DNA of 9,738 nt from Bacillota bacterium (lineage in GTDB: Bacteria; Bacillota; UBA4882; UBA8346), in the NCBI GenBank assembly GCA_003501365.1, contig DNPP01000090.1, positions 12,358 through 22,095 on the forward strand. Reading direction: 5' to 3'. The position numbers and the translations under genes were made by a program. Numbering within the stretch: the stretch's first letter is position 1; every line of letters starts with the position of its first letter. The notes beneath the pieces are model-generated. The model was given only the letters and a program-made list of their open reading frames with translations. It was not told where the DNA came from and did no database searches. Of this stretch, positions 1 through 6,416 are shown in pieces.

Positions 1-66
1 TATTGTATATCTCATTCATTTAAAGTATTTTTTCAACAGCCTCGGCACAAGAACCTATTAATCCTG

Positions 67-1395
67 TTAATTTTTATACAGATTTTTAATATTATTGATA
101 TCCGCCTTATTCTTTCGGAACTGGCTATTTTGAATGCACTGATTAATTTCATCATTCGCCTTATCCAGGGCTTCCTTAGCGGACATCTGGCCGGAATAGA
201 TGATGTTCATGTATTTGTTATAGATGAATCCTAAATCGGCATATTCTGGAGGATCTTGACTCCTGCGCCAAGTATTTTTCTGATAGGGTTCATAATAAGC
301 CTGCCAGTTCTTTGGCACACCCAAGTCAGCGACAATCTTGGCGCCGACTACAAAATCAGCAGGCAAAGAACCTTGTTTCATAAAGGTCTCCAGGAACTTG
401 GATTTTCCAGTCCAGCATGCTACGGCTTTGGCTTCTGCCGGATGCTTGGTGGATCTTAAAACGACAAACGAGTCAGCACCCGCGCAGGTTGTTTGCGTTT
501 TCCATTTCGGCATGCCGGTTACCCAAATATCTTTCATGTTATTGGCCACATAGTCATTGGTAATCCATCGGCCCCACCAACCCATTGCAATACGTCCCTG
601 CGTCATCAACTGTTGATCGTTGATGGTCGGCGAAGGCTGCGGAGCCCATCCTTTTTTAATAGCATCTTGCAAAAATTGAAATACCTCAACAGATTGGGGA
701 GAATTGATGGCACTGGCTGACCAGTTCGAATTCAGCGGTGATGCGACGTTTGAATACAACATAGCTTGCAGACAGAAGAAATTAGTTGGAACCCCAAATG
801 CATATTTTCCATTCACAGCAAGTTTGGGAGCCATTGCCTTTAAATCATCAATTGTCCAGTTTGCGTTGGGAATGGCTACGCCAGCCTGTTTAAACAAATC
901 CATATTAATATTGGTGACGACGGAGTTTGCTCCGTTCGGAATGCCGTAACGTTTACCATTAACGATAAATATTTTCTGTAAATTCGTTGGAATATCTTTT
1001 AAAACCGGATCATATTCGGACTTATGTGCAGTTATGTAATCGTCAATCGGCAATGCCAGATTTCTCATCGTAAGAAGGGCGACCCCTTCCAAGCCAATAT
1101 TAATAACATCCGGCGCTTGACCGCTGGCAATCATGGTTTGGATTTTCATCAAATAACCATTCCAATTGTTGGTGTCGCTAGTGATATACATGAATTCAGG
1201 TATGATATCGGGATGTTCCTTGGTAAACGCGGTAAAAACTGCTTTTTGAGTTTCAGCCATGTTTTGACCATCACTAAACAAGGCTACTTTGATTCTTACT
1301 TTTTCCTGACTTTTTGCTGTTACTAGACTACTTGCCATGACTGCGATCAAAGCAAATGTCAATAACAAAAGAACGACCGACTTTCTCTTTTTCAT
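67..1395 (-). CDS. ABC transporter sugar-binding protein (extracellular solute-binding protein family 1)
   Basis: This is a probable high-affinity carbohydrate-binding subunit of an ABC importer, acting outside the cytoplasmic membrane. The N-terminus MKKRKSVVLLLLTFALIAVM is a clear signal peptide. It is followed by SSLVTAKS, which suits signal peptidase I, and no lipobox cysteine is visible, so the protein is probably soluble in a periplasm rather than a lipoprotein. Family traits include SGQAPDVINI near residue 92, RYGIPNGANSVVTNINMDLF near 150-170, the Trp-rich GWWGRWITND, and a C-terminal KEALDKANDEINQ helix. At 442 aa the length is normal. The ATG at 1395 has AGAGGG about 8 bases upstream. 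It is the last gene of the minus-strand cluster in view, 109 bases after the isomerase. A weak promoter candidate (TTGGTT, 17 bases, TATTAG at 1423-1451, minus) could give it extra transcription. The permeases are not in view. The ligand is unknown. Confidence 0.93.
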   Translation of the reverse strand: MKKRKSVVLLLLTFALIAVMASSLVTAKSQEKVRIKVALFSDGQNMAETQKAVFTAFTKEHPDIIPEFMYITSDTNNWNGYLMKIQTMIASGQAPDVINIGLEGVALLTMRNLALPIDDYITAHKSEYDPVLKDIPTNLQKIFIVNGKRYGIPNGANSVVTNINMDLFKQAGVAIPNANWTIDDLKAMAPKLAVNGKYAFGVPTNFFCLQAMLYSNVASPLNSNWSASAINSPQSVEVFQFLQDAIKKGWAPQPSPTINDQQLMTQGRIAMGWWGRWITNDYVANNMKDIWVTGMPKWKTQTTCAGADSFVVLRSTKHPAEAKAVACWTGKSKFLETFMKQGSLPADFVVGAKIVADLGVPKNWQAYYEPYQKNTWRRSQDPPEYADLGFIYNKYMNIIYSGQMSAKEALDKANDEINQCIQNSQFRKNKADINNIKNLYKN

Positions 1396-1504
1396 TACAT
1401 TACCCTCTTTTCTTTTTTTATTCTAATACGGATTTACCGCATTAAAACCAAAATTAATTTCTTACAGCGCACCATCTGTGGTTGATTCGAATCCATCGTT
1501 TGAA

Positions 1505-2194
1505 TCAGAATTTTATGTATTTTTCATAGTCTTTAAAAATAAGATAAGTAGGTTCTACATCTTCCACCAGTGATGGAAATCTGCCGGACACGGAATGAAA
1601 GCGGTTATCAACCGTGTCGTCATTGGTAGATGAAACCTCAAAAAGCATGACCTTACCGGTACCCGCTTCACCAATTAAACGATGATATTGGCCCGGTTTA
1701 AGTGTAATGCTCTCTCCCGGTTTCAATTTTATAATTTCACCAGACTTCACAGTGACTCTGGTTCCATCGATAGTTACTGTTACCGGTTCGTCAATAAATT
1801 CGCCGTTTGCATCCGATGCATGGAGTTCAACTAACAGATTGCCGCCGCCGCGGTTAATAATATCCTCCATTTTTTTCCAATGAAAATGGTACGGCAGTTC
1901 TTGTCCATCATCAACCAGCAATAATTTCTCCGCATATGGCTTTGGATATTTTTCCTTGTCATAAAAATTACCGTTTCGAAAAGCAAAAATTAAAAGACCT
2001 ATTTTCTTAAAATCGCCGCTCCCAAAATCGGTGATGTCCCATCCCAGCATGTTGTCGACAATTTCTTGATGTTCGTTCCCGATTTTTTTCCAGTCATCCT
2101 TTTTCCAATAGGCAAAGGGAGGCAACGGCAATTTTCTGCTATCCATAAAATCGATGGCGCTTTGAATAATTTCATTCAACTCAGATCTTTTCAT
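1505..2194 (-). CDS. D-lyxose ketol-isomerase (cupin-type, D-lyxose/D-mannose isomerase)
   Basis: This is a cytoplasmic metal-dependent sugar isomerase. Characterised relatives interconvert D-lyxose and D-xylulose, and also D-mannose and D-fructose. At 229 aa it matches the family length and aligns from end to end with what I recall of the E. coli O157 enzyme: MKRSELNEII at the start, LPPFAYW, GWDITDFGSGDF, YPKPYAEK, and the core HFHWKKMEDIINRGGGNL. The metal ligands fall at H103, H105, E110 and H171 (in GQYHRL), the same positions as in that enzyme, so activity is very likely intact. An in-frame TTG lies eight codons upstream (2218). I chose the ATG at 2194 because GAAAGGAA precedes it by about 9 bases and the family begins MKRS. 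It starts 42 bases after the stop of the hydrolase gene, consistent with one transcript. Whether lyxose or mannose is the physiological substrate cannot be told. Confidence 0.93.
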   Translation of the reverse strand: MKRSELNEIIQSAIDFMDSRKLPLPPFAYWKKDDWKKIGNEHQEIVDNMLGWDITDFGSGDFKKIGLLIFAFRNGNFYDKEKYPKPYAEKLLLVDDGQELPYHFHWKKMEDIINRGGGNLLVELHASDANGEFIDEPVTVTIDGTRVTVKSGEIIKLKPGESITLKPGQYHRLIGEAGTGKVMLFEVSSTNDDTVDNRFHSVSGRFPSLVEDVEPTYLIFKDYEKYIKF

Positions 2195-2203
2195 TGGTTT
2201 GAT

Positions 2204-2209
2204 TCCTTT
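2204..2209 (-). promoter_or_regulatory. Ribosome binding site of the lyxose isomerase
   Basis: Read on the minus strand this is AAAGGA, 9 bases before the ATG at 2194. It would lie inside the coding sequence if translation began at the upstream TTG (2218), so it decides in favour of the ATG. Confidence 0.7.
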
Positions 2210-2236
2210 CACGCACAATTTTATTAATACTATTTT

Positions 2237-4303
2237 CTAAAACTCAACAACAGTGTAGATACCGGCATTCTTAAGCTCTAAGTGATTCGTGCTAAGAGAA
2301 TACGATATCAATTGGTTCTCCGGGAAAGAATGAATCTTAACTTGTTTACATTGAAATCCAAGATCAAAAGTGATATTGACAGGATCGATTCGGTGTGTTC
2401 CTTCGTTATAGTTATAATTGATAACATGCAACACATAGCCGTTTTTGTTTTGATGAACCGCAACGCCTACTTTATCGCATTCGTGAGTGCTGATAATTCC
2501 TTTTTTATCGGAAAGGCTTTCTACAAGCTGATTCATCTCGTTACTGGGAACATTTTTATAGCCGGCAAGCTTTTTTACGGTCCGTGCCAATGTGATCACT
2601 TCATTATCATTTTTACCATGATTTAAAAGGGCAGCTGCAGCATCATCACTCAGCATGAATGCCTCCGGAACGATTATCTTCTTATACTGGCTCAGACGCT
2701 CTGCAGTCAATGGTTCATCGGGGCTTACATAGATTACATTATATAAAACATTCTTTTCACTTAGCTTTTGCACTAAATTAAAAAAGTTCCCGAAATCACC
2801 GGATGTGCCAAAAGCTCCTTGCTTTCCCAATTCTTCACCGGGGGCAAATTCAACTTTCACGACGGTATGATCCGTCGGCTCCATCAAAAAATTTTCATTA
2901 GCCGAGAGTGCATCATAGATGACTGCTATATCCGCAACGGGATTCTTCGGAAACAAATTTTCATGAGAATCAAGCCAGTTCCCAAGTTGCTTAAGTATCC
3001 TTAAATCAGGCCAAAAAGCATCTTTTTCCTGATTTTGCAGCCATGAACCATAAGGAAAAGCTATATGGAATCCGTGGGCCATGGGTTCAAGTGCAAATAA
3101 GATGAACCGATCATGAATATTGTTCTTGATATCGCGAAGCATATCCCGGACATACTGGTTTGGATCTTCGACAAAACAGGATTCCTTACCATTAAGCCAC
3201 CCAAATGCAAATTTGTACCAGCCGTCTTGTCTAAGCTGAATTTGGGTTTTTTCGCCAGCCAGAATATCCAGGTGCTTTTTGCAATTCCACGAAAAAGGAT
3301 AGCACTGAAAAAGGTTTGCCGTGACCTTCATGGCTTGTCCCCTGGTTCGTAGCGAATATTCCTTGATATGAGCAGAAAGCTCTCTGACAACCATTTCAAT
3401 ACTCGCCATTTGCATATCGGTGAAGGCGCGGAATAAGGGAATCTTCCATCGTTCATTCCCGTTACAACCGACAAGATCCTTATCCTTATATCCTTTTCCG
3501 AGTAAATATTGCCGGTAATTAAAGTTTGCAATATCCCCGGCGTCAGCAGGCAAAGGGATATGATGTTCGGCAATATAAAGTCTGAAATTGTCCACACATT
3601 CATTACAGAAACATCCTGCATTCTGAAGCACGTGTTTTTGGGTGTCATATTCATCGATATGCAAGCCGCCGGCACCAGCATCCGACATCATCTCAGTATC
3701 CCGTTTCATGTATGATAAATAAGATTTTTTGGCGGAACAAGGAGAATAACATTTATGGTCATGCTCAGGCGCCATTAACCAAGCGGAAAGAATATTTCTT
3801 CCTTCCAACGATACTGCCCTAAATTCGTCAAGGAAATCAGTTACTTTGTTACCTTTATAATCCAAGAGTCCATCGGGAAAATATTTATCCATCGGATTAA
3901 AAAGTTTCGGATATTTATTGGTGGAAAGTTCACTCATACCAACATATTTTTTATTTTTAGAAGCGCCTCGTAGGATATTGAGGGCTAAAAGTTCCGACTC
4001 ATCTTCATTCAATTCGGCACCGAACTCCCACAACTGCGCCTTCCACAAAACCGAAAATACAGTAATCCCTCTTTTGGCACACTCATGGCAGAATTCTTTA
4101 TCATTCATGAAACCGTAAAGCCTTAATCGGGGAGGCGTCGGATCATTGGCCTCACGGTCAAGATACGGCAAACCAATCGCGCCGCTGCCAAGGCAAGACC
4201 ATATCAAGGTATTAGCATTTATATCCACAATATCTTCTATCATATGCATGTTTTTTATAGGAAGGCTTGGATGATAATTCCACATGTCTCTGTACCAACC
4301 CAT
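2237..4303 (-). CDS. Glycoside-hydrolase-like protein with TIM barrel and GH42-type C-terminal domains, family unassigned
   Basis: This is a 688-aa protein with no signal peptide, so it is probably cytoplasmic. The architecture resembles GH42 and related putative hydrolases. An N-terminal barrel (about 1-450) begins MGWYRDMWNYHPSLP. It contains GGLHIDEYD at 213-220, followed by a CFCNEC cluster (C231, C233, C236) that recalls the zinc-binding cysteines of GH42. A Rossmann-like region (about 455-575, with DIAVIYDALS and YKKIIVPEAFMLSDD) looks like the GH42 trimerisation domain. A small C-terminal beta domain ends the protein (about 600-688, VLHVINYNYNEGT). E218 is a candidate acid/base by position and D217 an alternative catalytic residue; neither is proven. 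The ATG at 4303 has GAGAGG 10 bases upstream. A TTG at 4324 with AAGGAAGG 8 bases upstream is a real alternative and would add 7 residues. It lies between the LacI gene and the isomerase on the same strand, suggesting breakdown of an imported oligosaccharide. The substrate is unknown. Confidence 0.8.
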   Translation of the reverse strand: MGWYRDMWNYHPSLPIKNMHMIEDIVDINANTLIWSCLGSGAIGLPYLDREANDPTPPRLRLYGFMNDKEFCHECAKRGITVFSVLWKAQLWEFGAELNEDESELLALNILRGASKNKKYVGMSELSTNKYPKLFNPMDKYFPDGLLDYKGNKVTDFLDEFRAVSLEGRNILSAWLMAPEHDHKCYSPCSAKKSYLSYMKRDTEMMSDAGAGGLHIDEYDTQKHVLQNAGCFCNECVDNFRLYIAEHHIPLPADAGDIANFNYRQYLLGKGYKDKDLVGCNGNERWKIPLFRAFTDMQMASIEMVVRELSAHIKEYSLRTRGQAMKVTANLFQCYPFSWNCKKHLDILAGEKTQIQLRQDGWYKFAFGWLNGKESCFVEDPNQYVRDMLRDIKNNIHDRFILFALEPMAHGFHIAFPYGSWLQNQEKDAFWPDLRILKQLGNWLDSHENLFPKNPVADIAVIYDALSANENFLMEPTDHTVVKVEFAPGEELGKQGAFGTSGDFGNFFNLVQKLSEKNVLYNVIYVSPDEPLTAERLSQYKKIIVPEAFMLSDDAAAALLNHGKNDNEVITLARTVKKLAGYKNVPSNEMNQLVESLSDKKGIISTHECDKVGVAVHQNKNGYVLHVINYNYNEGTHRIDPVNITFDLGFQCKQVKIHSFPENQLISYSLSTNHLELKNAGIYTVVEF

Positions 4304-4466
4304 AAAATATAAACCTCTCAACAAAAGCATCACCTTCCTTAAACTTAAATTAGTTTTGTTTTTAGCTCGGTATAGTCCAATTCAAAACAGCCATTCGATT
4401 TCTTAATTTTAATCTACCCCCCCTTTTGTAAGTTGTTATTTTCAAAATCCATGCACAAGCAATTAT

Positions 4467-5489
4467 CTATTCAGGTTTCCCTCCCGAATCAAATGAATTT
4501 AAGGATTCACGAATAATTAAACGAGGTTCATAGAGATAATTCTCTTTCCGGGTAGTTTTATCAAATGACAACAAAATTTCCACGCCCTTATAAATAGCCT
4601 CTTCAATTGGTTGATAAACAGTCGACAAAGGGGGACGCATGAACTGTGCCGTATCGATGTCATCGTAACCGATAATTGAAATATCTTTAGGAATAGTTAA
4701 GCCCATTTTGTAAATTATTGCATATACAGCTATTGCTTTAAGATCATTCGACGTAAAAATAGCAGTCGGCCGATTATTCGATTTTAGCGCTGCCGTCAAA
4801 GAAAGCATCTTTCCTTCCTTCCATTCTTCCTCTGTATAAACAAATGTTAATCTTGGGTCAAGCGGACAACCTGCTTTTGCCAATGCAAACTCAAACCCTT
4901 GACGCCTTTCTACTTCGGCCGGAGTAAAATCAGAGGTCGCAAAGGCTATTCTTGTATGGCCCGCTTTTAGAAGATGTTCCGCAATCATAACACCTCCGGC
5001 AAAATTGTTAAAAGTAAGTGAAGGGATATTATATCCAACAATCTTCCGATCAACAGATACAACCGGAATTGTTCCGGAAACGGCGAAATTCACGATATTG
5101 GTCAAATCATTTGAACCGCCAATACTAAGTAAATAATCAACTCTGCGTTCTTGGAAAAAATCAAAAAGAAATTGTTCTATTTTAGGATCATTATCACTAT
5201 TACAAATTAAAACCGCATATTGTTGTGAACGGGCAAATTTTTCTGCTGCCCAGCAAGCATTGGCGTAAAAAGGATTACGAATATCAGGGACTAAAACGCC
5301 AATCGTATGTGTTTCCTGCTTCGCCAAATTTACGGCTAAAGCATCCGGCTTATATTTGAGAAGATCAATTGTGTCCAAAACTCTTTTTTTCGTAATTTCT
5401 GAAACGGGTCCACTGTCATTTATTACTCTCGAAACTGTACTCTTTGCCACGCCAGCAAGACGGGCCACGTCGTCAATGGTAATTCGCAA
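4467..5489 (-). CDS. LacI-family transcriptional regulator
   Basis: This is a 340-aa sugar-responsive DNA-binding protein, complete in both domains. The N-terminal helix-turn-helix is textbook: TIDDVARLAGVAKSTVSRVI at residues 4-23. The hinge helix follows at about 48-56 (PDALAVNLA), with the leucine that family members insert at the central CpG of their operator. The effector-binding, periplasmic-protein-like core starts at HTIGVLVPDIRNPFY. It includes GHTRIAFAT, a SNDLKAIAVY segment and GYDDIDTAQFMRPPLSTVYQP near the C-terminus. The start is TTG (5489), supported by AGGAGAGGG 7 bases upstream; no in-frame ATG competes. The gene heads the minus-strand catabolic cluster. Four AACCGGTT palindromes lie in the gap upstream of it, the nearest 64 bases before the start, so autoregulation is likely. 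I infer repression of the local sugar genes; the effector is not identifiable. Confidence 0.95.
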   Translation of the reverse strand: MRITIDDVARLAGVAKSTVSRVINDSGPVSEITKKRVLDTIDLLKYKPDALAVNLAKQETHTIGVLVPDIRNPFYANACWAAEKFARSQQYAVLICNSDNDPKIEQFLFDFFQERRVDYLLSIGGSNDLTNIVNFAVSGTIPVVSVDRKIVGYNIPSLTFNNFAGGVMIAEHLLKAGHTRIAFATSDFTPAEVERRQGFEFALAKAGCPLDPRLTFVYTEEEWKEGKMLSLTAALKSNNRPTAIFTSNDLKAIAVYAIIYKMGLTIPKDISIIGYDDIDTAQFMRPPLSTVYQPIEEAIYKGVEILLSFDKTTRKENYLYEPRLIIRESLNSFDSGGKPE

Positions 5490-5496
5490 AAGGCCA

Positions 5497-5505
5497 CCCT
5501 CTCCT
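5497..5505 (-). promoter_or_regulatory. Strong ribosome binding site of the LacI-family gene
   Basis: On the minus strand this reads AGGAGAGGG, 7 bases before a TTG codon at 5489. It is what supports TTG as the start of the regulator. Confidence 0.7.
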
Positions 5506-5552
5506 AATCAATTTTAAATTTTTATAAATCAAGTCGGTATTACTCCTATTAA

Positions 5553-5564
5553 AAAACCGGTTCC
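5553..5564. promoter_or_regulatory. Putative LacI-family operator 1
   Basis: AAAACCGGTTCC contains the palindrome AACCGGTT (5555-5562) with a central CpG, as expected for a LacI-family site. It lies 64 bases upstream of the LacI-family start codon and could mediate autorepression. The match to the other three sites is the main evidence. Confidence 0.65.
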
Positions 5565-5670
5565 TCATCCATTTCTGCTGAAATTATGGCTCTTTTATAG
5601 TTGCAATATCATTGAAAAATTGATGGCCTATCTGATTAACGCCAGCTCACCATAACATTTTAACGCTCTA

Positions 5671-5700
5671 TTGACAAAGAATTATGAATTCAATTATCTT
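5671..5700 (+). promoter_or_regulatory. Sigma-A-type promoter overlapping operator 2 region
   Basis: A perfect -35 box TTGACA (5671-5676) is followed after 18 bases by TATCTT (5695-5700, four of six consensus bases); TTATCT at a 17-base spacing is an equivalent reading. The predicted start point falls near 5707, so the palindrome at 5709-5720 would cover the first transcribed bases, a classical repression geometry. Transcription would run rightward toward the kinase remnant and the response regulator, with no gene for several hundred bases. Confidence 0.45.
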
Positions 5701-5708
5701 GATTCAAT

Positions 5709-5720
5709 AGAACCGGTTCC
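5709..5720. promoter_or_regulatory. Putative LacI-family operator 2
   Basis: AGAACCGGTTCC is nearly a perfect 12-base palindrome, with core AACCGGTT at 5711-5718. It sits about 10 bases after the -10 element of the plus-strand promoter, where a bound repressor would block initiation. Confidence 0.7.
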
Positions 5721-6047
5721 ACATATATTATAATTCATTACAACGGATTAAAATCCTCCTGTTCCATAAAATTTTTATTGATATGCACTATTTTAGGTTG
5801 ATATTCTATTTGATACTTGACATAATGATTCATTTTTGTTTCACTTCATTTGAAATAATTTAAAGCTACCAAAATGAAGGTCGTCAAAACTTAAAACAAC
5901 TATCATAAATTCTAGTAATAACTATTTCAGCACTAATAATCCAAGAGTCCCAAGCCGTATCGAACTTTTTCGTATTTCCTCAGTCTTTCATTTTTCTATA
6001 CAATAAAGGGTATTATTTTTTCTATACTCAGTTTGTCTATCCGTTTA

Positions 6048-6059
6048 AGAACCGGTTCT
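6048..6059. promoter_or_regulatory. Putative LacI-family operator 3
   Basis: AGAACCGGTTCT is a perfect 12-base palindrome and extends to 14 bases (6047-6060). It is the most symmetrical of the four sites. A TATACT hexamer lies 20 bases upstream (6023-6028), but its -35 region (ACAATA) is poor, so I do not call a promoter with it. Confidence 0.68.
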
Positions 6060-6186
6060 TCCCAAACATTTCTCTTTTTATTATAACAAATATCATAAAA
6101 TGTCGATTATCCTTTAGAATTCAATAGTTTATAGTTGATTCATAATTTTTATTATTAGTCAGTTAAAACCAAATATTCTACATTAT

Positions 6187-6198
6187 GAAACCGGTTCC
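6187..6198. promoter_or_regulatory. Putative LacI-family operator 4
   Basis: GAAACCGGTTCC has the core AACCGGTT at 6189-6196. A weak promoter candidate (TAGTCA at 6156, 17 bases, TACATT at 6179-6184, plus strand) lies immediately upstream. It is the site closest to the response regulator gene, whose start lies 218 bases downstream. Confidence 0.65.
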
Positions 6199-6325
6199 AT
6201 CAAAACAAAAAGTTTAATGCTTGAACAATAAAAATTGCTGACTTAACAAAACTGTTATTAAATGTCTAGATAAAGAAGGAATGTTTACAACATTAGAGAA
6301 AGAATTTGATACGTTTGAGGGTTAG

Positions 6326-6391
6326 GCCTTCACCATTCCCAGTACTTTGGGGCAAGGGACGAGCATAGTTCTCGAATTACCGATTATTTGA
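6326..6391 (+). pseudogene. C-terminal remnant of a sensor histidine kinase
   Basis: Read from 6326, these bases encode AFTIPSTLGQGTSIVLELPI plus one Ile, then TGA at 6389. That is the typical end of a YesM-type histidine kinase: a strand, then the GxGT glycine motif of the ATP-binding domain, then a hydrophobic strand ending in LP. An in-frame TAG at 6323 precedes it, and the frame upstream (6242-6322) does not resemble a kinase. The N, G1 and phosphoacceptor regions are all missing. The remnant ends 25 bases before the response regulator ATG, exactly where the partner kinase gene normally ends in yesM-yesN pairs. I infer deletion and decay of the kinase; the similarity is short, so it rests on motif plus position. 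Confidence 0.65.
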
Positions 6392-6416
6392 GCAAATAAA
6401 GAATAAGAGGTTTCTC

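Larger units (their letters stand above)
5490..6416. other. Long AT-rich intergenic region with operators and gene debris
   Basis: About 930 bases separate two divergently transcribed regulators and hold no intact gene on either strand; every reading frame is broken by frequent stops. The contents I can support are four AACCGGTT palindromes, one good plus-strand promoter, and a sensor-kinase C-terminal remnant at the right end. The stretch 5760-6040 shows nothing I recognise. Composition is visibly more AT-rich than the flanking genes. This fits either a large regulatory region or a decayed gene. Confidence 0.7.

Noticed and set aside
1484..1493. GATTCGAATC palindrome resembling a tRNA T-loop or a regulator site
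   Set aside because: The flanking bases do not form a T-stem on either strand and no other tRNA arms are present; a single 10-base palindrome without repeats gives no support as an operator.
3328..3681. Minus-strand open frame of 117 codons inside the hydrolase gene
   Set aside because: It lies wholly within a convincing coding sequence in another frame and shows no domain or ribosome site.
4417..4423. Run of seven C bases in the gap between the LacI gene and the hydrolase
   Set aside because: It is non-coding and isolated; it may be a sequencing-sensitive homopolymer but changes no reading frame.
5930..6000. Minus-strand 20-codon stretch ending YGLGLLDY in the long gap
   Set aside because: Bounded by stops at both ends, without a start codon or ribosome site, and not recognisable as part of any family.
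6281..6325. Short open frame MFTTLEKEFDTFEG with AAGAAGGA before the ATG
   Set aside because: The ribosome site directly touches the ATG with no spacing, the product is 14 residues, and the frame runs through its stop into the kinase remnant, so debris is likelier than a gene.
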